From an uncultured Myxococcales bacterium (lineage in GTDB: Bacteria; Myxococcota_A; UBA9042), in NCBI GenBank assembly GCA_937915965.1, contig CALGHC010000463.1, positions 1-12,393 on the forward strand: a stretch of 12,393 nucleotides of DNA, given 5' to 3'. Shown here piece after piece: positions 1-6,420 of this stretch. The first letter of the stretch is position 1; each line of letters opens with the position of its first letter. The notes beneath the pieces are model-generated. The model was not told where the DNA came from. It saw nothing but the letters and a program-made list of their open reading frames with translations, and ran no database searches. The position numbers and the translations under genes were made by a program.

Positions 1-2
1 CC

Positions 3-980
3 GGCGGTGTCGCCGCCGCCCTCCAGGCCAGGCGACTGGGCCTGTCCGTGCGCCTCGTCGACCGCGGCGGCCGGGCCGGCGGCCTGGTCCGCGCCGGCCG
101 ATGGATCGAGAACCTGCCTGGCCTCGAACCGATGCCGGGCGAGGCGCTCGCCGCCCGCTTCGAGGCTGACCTCGGTCGCTTTGGCGTCCAAGTCGAGCGG
201 CGCGAAGTGACCGCCGTCGAGCGCGATCTCCACGGATTCACACTGCGCAGCGCCGACTCCCCGCCGATGGTCGCGCGCGTGCTGGTAGTCGCAGTCGGCA
301 GCCGTCCGCGGTCGTTTGATGTCCCTGGCGCAGCTCGGCTGGCTGGCACGCTCGTCTTTGACGAGGTGCGTTCCCTGCTGGCCAACCACCCCGCCCCGCG
401 TCGTGCCATCGTTATCGGCGCCGGTGAAGCAGGCGTCGACCAGGCACTTAGCCTCGCCGAGGCCGGCGCCGAGGTCGACCTGGTCACTCGGGCCGCGGGG
501 GCAAGCGTAGCCGGCCGGCTCGCAGATGCGCTGGTCGCGTGCGCTGGCATCCGCCTGCGCTGCGGCTGGACACCAGCGGTCCTCGCGCGGCAGGGTGCGC
601 TGGTGGCGGTGACCCCGTGGGCTGCTGACGGCGCGCGGGCCGAAGCGTCAATCGTCGCAGACGCGGCGCTCGTCGCGATCGGTCGCGAGTCGGCGGCCGC
701 GGAGTTGATCGCGCCCCTGGTGGCGGCCATGGACACTGGCGCTACCATACGCACCGCAGGTTCCGGGCACGAGGATCACCCAATGGGACAGCATCGATTC
801 ACGAGCGCCACGGTCGAGACCGAGGTCCCTGGCCTGCTCGTCGTCGGCGACGCGCGGCTCGGTTCGCTCGGTCAGGCGGGCATCGCGATCGGCGATGGCT
901 TGTTCGCCGCGATGTCTGCAGCACGCCTCATCGCCGCGGCGACCGACCGTGGCCCAGATGCCAGGGGGAGCGGACGATGA
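3..980 (+). CDS. FAD/NAD(P)-dependent oxidoreductase, thioredoxin-reductase fold without CxxC (5' partial)
   Basis: The frame is open from the window edge, so the start lies upstream. The first visible codons read GGVAAALQARRLGL, the tail of a dinucleotide-binding GxGPxG motif, so only a few to about 20 residues are missing and the ATG at 48 is internal. Order of parts: FAD-binding Rossmann fold; an AVGSRPR strand (near nt 291-311); a second nucleotide-binding motif GAGEAG (417-434); and a C-terminal VVGDA plus QAGIAIGDGLFAA (about 840-915), the FAD-contacting end of the thioredoxin reductase family. The CATC-type redox pair expected just before the second Rossmann motif is absent; only two cysteines occur, both elsewhere. 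This argues against thioredoxin reduction and for a thioredoxin-reductase-like ferredoxin/flavodoxin reductase or another electron-transfer flavoprotein. The stop overlaps the next start as ATGA, so the two are translationally coupled. Family fold is secure; substrate is inferred. Confidence 0.85.
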   Translation, partial: GGVAAALQARRLGLSVRLVDRGGRAGGLVRAGRWIENLPGLEPMPGEALAARFEADLGRFGVQVERREVTAVERDLHGFTLRSADSPPMVARVLVVAVGSRPRSFDVPGAARLAGTLVFDEVRSLLANHPAPRRAIVIGAGEAGVDQALSLAEAGAEVDLVTRAAGASVAGRLADALVACAGIRLRCGWTPAVLARQGALVAVTPWAADGARAEASIVADAALVAIGRESAAAELIAPLVAAMDTGATIRTAGSGHEDHPMGQHRFTSATVETEVPGLLVVGDARLGSLGQAGIAIGDGLFAAMSAARLIAAATDRGPDARGSGR

Positions 981-1936
981 CGTTGAAGGTGGTCGCCTCT
1001 CGCGGCGATGACGACCTCGCGCGGGTCTTTGTGGCCGAGCTCGCCGACGGCGCGCGCATCGAGCTCGTCGAAGCCGTCCAGCCGCCGGTGCCGCGCGCCG
1101 ACAAGTGGGTGCTGATCGTCTCGACCCTGCGCGGTTGTCCGGTCGGTTGCGGCTTCTGCGACGCCGGCGGCGGCTACCATGGCAAGCTCAGCGCCGCCGA
1201 GATCACCGACCAGGTCGACTGGCTGGTGCAGCGCCGCTACGGGGACGCCGCCGCTCGCGTCGGCCCGGTGCCCGTGCGCCGAATCAAGGTCCAGTTCGCT
1301 CGCATGGGCGAGCCGGCTCTGAACGACGCGGTCCTCGACGCGATCGAGCAACTCGACGAACGGGGCCACCTCGGGGCTTGGATGCCGAGCATCTCGACGG
1401 TCGCTCCCGCAGGTCGCGAGCGCTTCTTTGAGCGCTTGCGCGCGATCAAGGAGATCCGCTTTGGCGACGGCCGGATGCAGATGCAGTTCTCCCTGCACAC
1501 AACCGACGAGGCGCAGCGGCGCGCGCTGGTGCCGATCCGCAGCTGGTCCTTTGCGCAGATGGCCGCGTGGGGAGACCGCTTCTTCGCGCCTGGGGATCGC
1601 AGAATCACGCTGAATTTCGCCGCCGCCCAGCACCTGCCGCTCGAACCAACGCGCCTGCTCGATCACTTCGATCCCGCCCGCTACCTCGTCAAGCTCACCC
1701 CGATCAACCCCACCCACGCCGCCCGCGACGCTGGTCTGACCAGCCGCATCGACCCCTCTGACCCCGCACGCTGTGAGGCCGTTGCAGAGGACTTCCGGCG
1801 TGCCGGCTACGTCACGTTGGTGAGCATCGGCGAGCTGCGCGAGAACGATATCGGCTCGAACTGCGGCATGGCTGTCGCCGACCTGCAGGCCGGCGCGCTC
1901 GAGCCGATCGGCGCCCCGGCCCGCCCTGCTGCCTGA
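977..1936 (+). CDS. RlmN/Cfr-like radical SAM protein, short form lacking the resolving cysteine
   Basis: The 319-residue product carries the radical SAM cluster motif CPVGCGFC (Cys54, Cys58, Cys61), the RMGEP SAM-contacting motif (near residue 110), SISTVAP, MQFSLHTTDE, KLTPINPTH and a C-terminal RENDIGSNCGMAV. These appear in the same order as in the RlmN/Cfr rRNA adenosine-C2/C8 methylases, and Cys296 aligns with the methyl-carrying Cys355 of E. coli RlmN (Cys338 of Cfr). Two features differ. The usual N-terminal helical domain of about 80-100 residues is missing. The second catalytic cysteine, seven residues before the first cluster cysteine in RlmN (Cys118) and Cfr (Cys105), is Ile47 here; the only other cysteine is Cys266. 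The start at 977 has a strong GGGGGAG ribosome site at 964-970 and overlaps the flavoprotein stop. rRNA methylation by the standard mechanism seems unlikely, so function is unassigned. Confidence 0.88.
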   Translation: MTLKVVASRGDDDLARVFVAELADGARIELVEAVQPPVPRADKWVLIVSTLRGCPVGCGFCDAGGGYHGKLSAAEITDQVDWLVQRRYGDAAARVGPVPVRRIKVQFARMGEPALNDAVLDAIEQLDERGHLGAWMPSISTVAPAGRERFFERLRAIKEIRFGDGRMQMQFSLHTTDEAQRRALVPIRSWSFAQMAAWGDRFFAPGDRRITLNFAAAQHLPLEPTRLLDHFDPARYLVKLTPINPTHAARDAGLTSRIDPSDPARCEAVAEDFRRAGYVTLVSIGELRENDIGSNCGMAVADLQAGALEPIGAPARPAA

Positions 1937-1983
1937 GCGTCGTTCGGCTCGCCCGCGCGCGTCCGCCGTCGATCAACTCGCGA

Positions 1984-2013
1984 TTGCCCGGCCCCGCCTC
2001 GCCGCGCTAGGGT
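1984..2013 (+). promoter_or_regulatory. Candidate sigma-70-like promoter for the fibrinogen-domain gene
   Basis: A -35-like TTGCCC (1984-1989) is followed after 18 nt by TAGGGT (2008-2013). Initiation just downstream would give a leader of about 20-25 nt that carries the GAGGTGA ribosome site at 2032-2038, five nt before the ATG at 2043. The fit to consensus is moderate, but the spacing to the ribosome site and start is right. The 106-nt gap holds nothing else that I recognise. Confidence 0.45.
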
Positions 2014-2042
2014 GCCGTCAACTTCTCTCGCGAGGTGACCCA

Positions 2043-3851
2043 ATGAGCCACAGCCCACGTCTTCTCGTCGCCGTCTTCGCAGCGTTCGCCGTCCTTGCCG
2101 CCACCGCTGTTGCCGCGCCGTCCGGCCATGCCGCAACCCTGGACCTGCAGGGTGCGTTGCGCACGGCCGCTGGTGGTGCCGTCCCCGACGGTTCGTACAT
2201 CCTGGTCACGGGGCTGTACGACGCGGCTGACGCCGCCGAGCCCGTGTGGGAGGAGCTGCAGAAGCAGGTCACCGTCAGCGGCGGAACGCTGCATGTGCTG
2301 CTTGGCGCCTCGAAACCGATCGCCGATGTCTTGCTGACCTCGGGCCAACCCCTGTGGATCGGCGTGCAGGTCGGCGCCGAGGCGCAGCTGCCTCGCGTCC
2401 AACTCGGCCGGGTTGTGTCGGCATGGCACGCCGCAGTCGCTGCGGCGGGCGCGTTCCCCTACGCGGCGTCGGACGCGCCCGGGGGCAAGGCGAGCGGCCT
2501 GGACTGCTCTGGCTGCGTCACCGGCGAAATGGTCGCCGTCGGGACCATCACCCAGAGCAACGTCAGCTTCACGTACGCCGGTTCGGAGAGCAAAGGTGGC
2601 GCCGCCCTCGAGGCCGTGCACGCTCTGTCTGCCGATGCAGCCAAGCTGGCCGACGACGCGACCCACGCCATCAGCGCCGACTTTGCCAAGAAGGCCGACG
2701 CCGCCGCCTACGCCGAGGAGCTGCAGTGCTCTGGCTGCGTCGGACTCGAGCAGCTCGCCGCCAACGTCGCCCAGGGCTTCGTCTCGACCAAGGGCGGCGT
2801 CGTCGACGGCGCGCTTGAGATCAAAGGCGGCGTCGACTTGAAGGGCTCTGCACTCAGCGGCGCGAAACTCGCCGCCGTCGACGTCGCCGCGGCCGCCTGC
2901 GAGGCCGGCGACGAAGGGCGCATTGCCAGCGGCGCAGGCAAACTCTGGTACTGCAACGGCGAATCCTGGCAGAAGGTCAAACTCTGCTCCGCTGTCTGCA
3001 AGTCGCCCGCCGAGACCGCGTGCGGCCAGCCGGTCGCGGACGATTGCGGCGATCTCGGCGCGTGCGACGGCAGCGGGACGCTCTGCCAGGCGGGCGCCAG
3101 CTGCATGGGCGGCAAGTGTGCCTCCCCCGGCGAGACCCAGGACAGCGCCGGCGCAGACTGCAAGGCGATCCTGACGGTCGCGCCCGCCAGCACGACCGGA
3201 GCCTACTGGATCGATCCAAACGGCGGCGCCAAGGCGGACGCTTTCCAGGTCTGGTGCGACATGACCACCGACGGTGGCGGCTGGACGATGGTCATGGCGA
3301 CGACTCACACGACGAAGTGGGCCGCGGGAAACGCGATCTGGCACGATCAGGCGACGGACGCCACGCTCGTCAGCCCGGTCGCCGAGGGCAAGTCGAAGGC
3401 CTACACGTCACTGCCTGGCCAGGAGGTCCTCTTCAAGACCCACAAGGAGGCCGACGGCTACTGGGCGAGCTTCTCCACCGGTGGCGCCAAGACCCTGGTG
3501 GCGCTCGTCGGCACCACCAACGTCTCCAGCCTGGGCAACGGCAACCTGGCCTCGATGGCCTTCCTCAAGGCCGGCGCCAAAGCGCACGCGTGCTGGAAGC
3601 AGACCTGGCGGGTGAGCTGGAAGAACTACTGGTCGGCAGACAACACGCCCGACTCGGCTGTCTTCGCTCCCGACGGGGCCAAGAACAGCCGGCCCTGCGG
3701 CGGTTCGACGTCGCACGCGACCGGCATCGGCGTGCGCACCGACACCAGCAACGGATTTGGTGGCTACGGCGGCTCGTTCGAGGGCTACGGCAGCGACACA
3801 GCTGGCAACGCGGCAGTGACCAACGGCTACATCGGCATCTACGTGCGCTAG
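2043..3851 (+). CDS. Secreted fibrinogen-like C-terminal domain protein
   Basis: 602 residues. Residues 1-30 form a signal peptide (basic n-region, Ala/Val-rich core, AxA-like end near GHA) with no lipobox, so export to the periplasm, surface or medium is likely. Residues 32-130 resemble a domain common in bacterial secreted proteins (LQGALRTAAGGAVPDGSY, VWEE, LHVLLGAS, LWIGVQV). Two short repeats, LDCSGCV at 153-159 and LQCSGCV at 227-233, flank an Ala/Asp-rich heptad-like stretch (about 187-227) that could form a helical stalk. A CEAGDEGRI...LWYCNGESW unit (286-309) and a Cys-rich linker (315-373) precede a fibrinogen-like domain: GAYWIDPNGG, FQVWCDMTTDGGGWT (401-415), WRVSWKNYW, and a Gly-rich end GYIGIYVR. 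In other systems this fold binds sugars or acetyl groups; the ligand here is unknown. It is a single transcription unit, convergent with the next gene. Family call is firm, role inferred. Confidence 0.88.
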   Translation: MSHSPRLLVAVFAAFAVLAATAVAAPSGHAATLDLQGALRTAAGGAVPDGSYILVTGLYDAADAAEPVWEELQKQVTVSGGTLHVLLGASKPIADVLLTSGQPLWIGVQVGAEAQLPRVQLGRVVSAWHAAVAAAGAFPYAASDAPGGKASGLDCSGCVTGEMVAVGTITQSNVSFTYAGSESKGGAALEAVHALSADAAKLADDATHAISADFAKKADAAAYAEELQCSGCVGLEQLAANVAQGFVSTKGGVVDGALEIKGGVDLKGSALSGAKLAAVDVAAAACEAGDEGRIASGAGKLWYCNGESWQKVKLCSAVCKSPAETACGQPVADDCGDLGACDGSGTLCQAGASCMGGKCASPGETQDSAGADCKAILTVAPASTTGAYWIDPNGGAKADAFQVWCDMTTDGGGWTMVMATTHTTKWAAGNAIWHDQATDATLVSPVAEGKSKAYTSLPGQEVLFKTHKEADGYWASFSTGGAKTLVALVGTTNVSSLGNGNLASMAFLKAGAKAHACWKQTWRVSWKNYWSADNTPDSAVFAPDGAKNSRPCGGSTSHATGIGVRTDTSNGFGGYGGSFEGYGSDTAGNAAVTNGYIGIYVR

Positions 3852-3878
3852 GCGCGCCGTCGTTCGCTGGCCGCCTAG
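3848..3878. terminator. Possible bidirectional hairpin between convergent genes
   Basis: CTAGGCG (3848-3854) and CGCCTAG (3872-3878) are perfect inverted repeats. Each arm contains the TAG stop codon of one of the two converging genes, and an inner GCC/GGC pair (3856-3858 with 3869-3871) could extend the stem past a bulge. No T tract follows on either strand, so it is not a canonical intrinsic terminator; it may block read-through weakly or may be chance. Confidence 0.35.
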
Positions 3879-5293
3879 GCTTCGTCAGCGACGGTGATCA
3901 TCTCTTCGATGGTGGTCAGCTTGGAGCGCACCTTGCCGAGCGCCTCGCCGCGCTGGCGTTCCGTCTCGTCGATCCGCTGCCAGCCGGCGAAGTCGACCCA
4001 ACGCACGCCGCGCGACCGCAGCTTCGCGACGATCGCTGCGCCGTCCTTGTCCGGATCGACAGCGGCGCTGCGGCCCTCGATGTCCTCGACCATGCGGTCG
4101 ACGGTCTCGACCGAGCAGCCTCGGTTGGTGCCAATCAGCCCGCTGGGGCCGCGCTTGATCCAGCCGACCACGTACTCGTCCGCTACCCGCTCGCCATCGC
4201 GGGCCGTCAGCACCCGCCCGCCGTCGTTGGGAACCGAGCCCCAGCCTTCGTCGAATGGCACGCCGGGCAGGGCGACGCCGCGGTAACCGACCGATCGGAA
4301 GACCAGCCCGCAGGTGACGTCGCCAGTGCGGCCGGTGCCGCGCGGCCGCGGTGTGTTGCGGCTGTCGAGGACCAGCTCGTTGCGCTCGATCCGCACGCCC
4401 ACGACCGCACCGTCGGCGCCGATCACCTCGACCGGCGAAGCGAGCAAGCGCAAGCGAACCTTGCGCGGTGCGTCGCCCTCGCCTGCGTCCGCGAGGCGCT
4501 GCAGGACCGCGACGTTCTCGTGCGTGTTCTTGTCATCCACGCCGGCGAGCCAGGCCACAGAGATCGGGTCAAGGTCGGCGTCCTCGGCACGGACCACCAC
4601 GTCGACGCCGGCGAGCTCGGCGAGCTCCTTGATCTCGGTCGGTGAAAAGGCCGCCTGGGCGGCGCCACGGCGACCGAGCAGCACGACCTCGCGCACCTTG
4701 CTGGTGCGCAACACCGCGAGGGCATGGTCGGCGATGTCGGACTCGGCGAGCTCGTCGGGGTCGCGCAGCAGGATCCGGGCGACGTCGATCGCGACGTTGC
4801 CGATGCCGACCACGACGGCGGTCTCGCAGTCCAGCTGGAAGCCGCGGTCGCGGTAGTCTGGGTGCCCGTTGTACCAGCCGACGAACTCGGTCGCAGAGTA
4901 GCTACCCTTGAGGTCTTCGCCAGGGACGCCAAGTGCTCGGTCGCTCTCGCAGCCGTAGGCCCAGATGACCTGGTCGTAGTGCATGCGCAGGTCGTCGGCG
5001 CTCAGGTCGCGGCCGATGGCGACGTTGCCAAAGAAACGAAATCCCTCCTTGGCGGCGGTCTTCTCGTAGACCCGCACGACGCGCTTGATCTTCTGATGAT
5101 CGGGCGCAACGCCGCCGCGAACCAGACCAAAGGGCGTGGGCAAGCGGTCGAAGAGATCGATCTGAACGGTCAGCTCGTTGCGCTTGAACAGGGACTCGGC
5201 GGCGTAGAAGCCGCTGGGGCCGGCGCCGATGATGGCGACCCGCAGGGGGCGGTCCGCAGAACCGATCGGCAGGGTGGGGGAAGTGGCGGTCAT
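3875..5293 (-). CDS. fprA: Ferredoxin-NADP+ reductase, FprA/adrenodoxin reductase family
   Basis: 472 residues, near the usual 450-470 for mycobacterial FprA and adrenodoxin reductase. It shows the FAD motif GAGPSG (23-28), FDRLPTPFGLVRGGVAPDH (48-66) lining the flavin, the NADP-binding GIGNVA (163-168), the LGRRG arginines (208-209) that grip the 2'-phosphate of NADPH, QAAFSPTEIKEL (213-224), and the C-terminal GWIKRGPSGLIGTN (377-390) typical of this family. It transfers electrons between NADPH and a ferredoxin in the cytoplasm; no ferredoxin gene is in the window. The start is supported by GAGGAG on the minus strand (5300-5305), six nt before the ATG. The upstream gap of 158 nt holds 11-bp repeats and an AT-rich palindrome that may control it. 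It is convergent with the fibrinogen-domain gene. Confidence 0.93.
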   Translation of the reverse strand: MTATSPTLPIGSADRPLRVAIIGAGPSGFYAAESLFKRNELTVQIDLFDRLPTPFGLVRGGVAPDHQKIKRVVRVYEKTAAKEGFRFFGNVAIGRDLSADDLRMHYDQVIWAYGCESDRALGVPGEDLKGSYSATEFVGWYNGHPDYRDRGFQLDCETAVVVGIGNVAIDVARILLRDPDELAESDIADHALAVLRTSKVREVVLLGRRGAAQAAFSPTEIKELAELAGVDVVVRAEDADLDPISVAWLAGVDDKNTHENVAVLQRLADAGEGDAPRKVRLRLLASPVEVIGADGAVVGVRIERNELVLDSRNTPRPRGTGRTGDVTCGLVFRSVGYRGVALPGVPFDEGWGSVPNDGGRVLTARDGERVADEYVVGWIKRGPSGLIGTNRGCSVETVDRMVEDIEGRSAAVDPDKDGAAIVAKLRSRGVRWVDFAGWQRIDETERQRGEALGKVRSKLTTIEEMITVADEA

Positions 5294-5388
5294 GGTGGGC
5301 TCCTCGACGGCGGTGGTCTCGCCTCAGGGGCGGCATCCTACGGCGACCACGACCCGCTCGTCACCCCATGCGCTGCGGTGCGGTGCCC

Positions 5389-5432
5389 AGGGTGTCTGTA
5401 GGGTGTCTGCAGGGGGGCTGTAGCGTGTCAGG
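5389..5432 (-). repeat. Four tandem 11-bp units upstream of the ferredoxin reductase gene
   Basis: On the plus strand the units are AGGGTGTCTGT (5389-5399), AGGGTGTCTGC (5400-5410), AGGGGGGCTGT (5411-5421) and AGCGTGTCAGG (5422-5432). The first two differ at one base and the others are degenerate. Eleven bases is about one helical turn, so a protein could contact the same face repeatedly. The block lies 96-139 nt upstream of the reductase start and could be an activator or repressor site. No regulator gene is adjacent. Confidence 0.6.
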
Positions 5433-5437
5433 CATTG

Positions 5438-5450
5438 ACAATTGTACAAT
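5438..5450. promoter_or_regulatory. AT-rich overlapping palindromes after the hydrolase stop codon
   Basis: ACAATTGT (5438-5445) and ATTGTACAAT (5441-5450) are both perfect palindromes that share five bases, in an AT-rich patch starting one base from the hydrolase stop. The patch stands out against strongly GC-rich surroundings and abuts the 11-bp repeats. It could be an operator or part of the reductase promoter; no convincing -35/-10 pair was found there. Confidence 0.35.
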
Positions 5451-5451
5451 T

Positions 5452-6321
5452 TCACAGCGTCGTTTCCGTCGCGGAATCGGCGCCGATCAGGCCAGGCACA
5501 CCGTGCAGAAAGGCGTCGATCTCGTCGATCAGCACGCCGTCGTGCCAGCGGAATACGTCGTTGTGGCCGGCACCGTCGAGCACCAGCAATCGGGCGTCGG
5601 GCAGCGCCGCAGCGACAGCGCGACCCTGATCGACCGGCACCATCGCGTCCCGGTCTCCGTGGGCCACGAGCGTTGGCTGGCTCACCCGGCCGGCTCGCAC
5701 GAGGTTGTCGAAGCGATCGCGCACCAGCGTCTCGACTCCGATCGCCCACGGGTAGCGGCTGGCAGCCGCTGCAGGGATCGACGTGAACGGTGACACAAGC
5801 ACCACGGCGCCGCCGTAGCCGCTCACCGCCAACGCCGTCGCGACGCCTGTGCCAAGCGACCGGCCGACCAGCACAAGGCGCTTCGGGCCGACGCCATGCC
5901 TCGCTTCAAGCTGGTCGAGGGCCGCCGCAGCGGAGGCTCGCAGGGCGGCTTCGCTTGGCTCAAGCTCGTGCAACGGCCCGTAGCCGGGGTACTCGACGAC
6001 CAGCACGCCGTAGCCGCGGTCGTGCCACTTGCGGGCCGGTCGCAGCTGCGACGAAGCCTGGCCGCCGTTGCCGTGCAGCAGCACGATCACGGCGGCTCCC
6101 TTCGGCCCTGGCAGCCATGCCGCGAAGTACGGCGGATCGGCGTCGCGGCCGTCGAGGACCTCGAAGTCATCGGCCATCCGCTCAACCGGTGGCGGCGCCG
6201 GGTAGAGCAGCCGATCCTGGGCGACAAAGAGGGCGAGGTGGACACCGACATAGCCAACCGCCAGCGCGCCGATTGTCAGCAGGAGCGTGCGGCGAATTGG
6301 CGGACCCAGAGCGCTTGCCAT
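5452..6321 (-). CDS. Membrane-anchored alpha/beta hydrolase (ABHD13/YfhR-like)
   Basis: 289 residues. A hydrophobic segment at about 12-34, preceded by arginines, is an uncleaved N-terminal anchor or signal sequence, placing the enzyme on the outer face of the inner membrane or in the periplasm. The serine hydrolase fold follows: oxyanion-hole HGNGG (83-87), nucleophile elbow GRSLGTG (Ser155), acid HGDRD (Asp225 or Asp223) and catalytic histidine in GAGHND (His253). The DRLLYPAPP stretch after the membrane segment and the YPGYG motif are typical of the BEM46/ABHD13/YfhR group, whose substrates are poorly known; an esterase, lipase or thioesterase activity is plausible. No ribosome site precedes the ATG; a promoter -10 ends six nt before it, so the transcript is probably leaderless. 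Confidence 0.88.
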   Translation of the reverse strand: MASALGPPIRRTLLLTIGALAVGYVGVHLALFVAQDRLLYPAPPPVERMADDFEVLDGRDADPPYFAAWLPGPKGAAVIVLLHGNGGQASSQLRPARKWHDRGYGVLVVEYPGYGPLHELEPSEAALRASAAAALDQLEARHGVGPKRLVLVGRSLGTGVATALAVSGYGGAVVLVSPFTSIPAAAASRYPWAIGVETLVRDRFDNLVRAGRVSQPTLVAHGDRDAMVPVDQGRAVAAALPDARLLVLDGAGHNDVFRWHDGVLIDEIDAFLHGVPGLIGADSATETTL

Positions 6322-6327
6322 GGGCGC

Positions 6328-6356
6328 AGTCTAGCGCGTCGCGTCGGCGCTGGCAT
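6328..6356 (-). promoter_or_regulatory. Candidate promoter for a leaderless hydrolase mRNA
   Basis: On the minus strand ATGCCA (6356-6351) and TAGACT (6333-6328) are 17 nt apart, each matching four of six bases of the sigma-70 hexamers. Only six nt separate the -10 from the ATG at 6321, so transcription should begin at or next to the start codon. The absence of any purine-rich ribosome site fits this. Confidence 0.5.
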
Positions 6357-6420
6357 CCTGGCGATCCGGGCCACAATCCTCGTCCGCGTCATCGCGTCGC
6401 GAGCCGCCGCGCCTTTGCCC

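Noticed and set aside
872..1717. Long open frame on the minus strand opposite the radical SAM gene
   Set aside because: It is the shadow of a GC-rich gene with clear family motifs on the plus strand; the antisense product has no recognisable domain.
977..1936. Annotation as a standard rlmN or cfr
   Set aside because: The resolving cysteine and the N-terminal domain are both missing, so the standard rRNA methylation function cannot be assumed.
2007..3344. 445-codon minus-strand open frame over the fibrinogen-domain gene
   Set aside because: Composition is low-complexity Gly/Ala/Arg/Asp, it overlaps a well-supported gene, and it has no motif.
3020..4645. 541-codon plus-strand open frame crossing the convergent junction
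   Set aside because: It runs across the end of one gene and antisense to the next, and its product is Arg-rich without motifs.
5389..5450. CarH-type operator for a B12-dependent light-responsive regulator
   Set aside because: Only one TTGTACA matches the nTnnACA half-site; the 11-bp units themselves do not, and no CarH-like gene is present.
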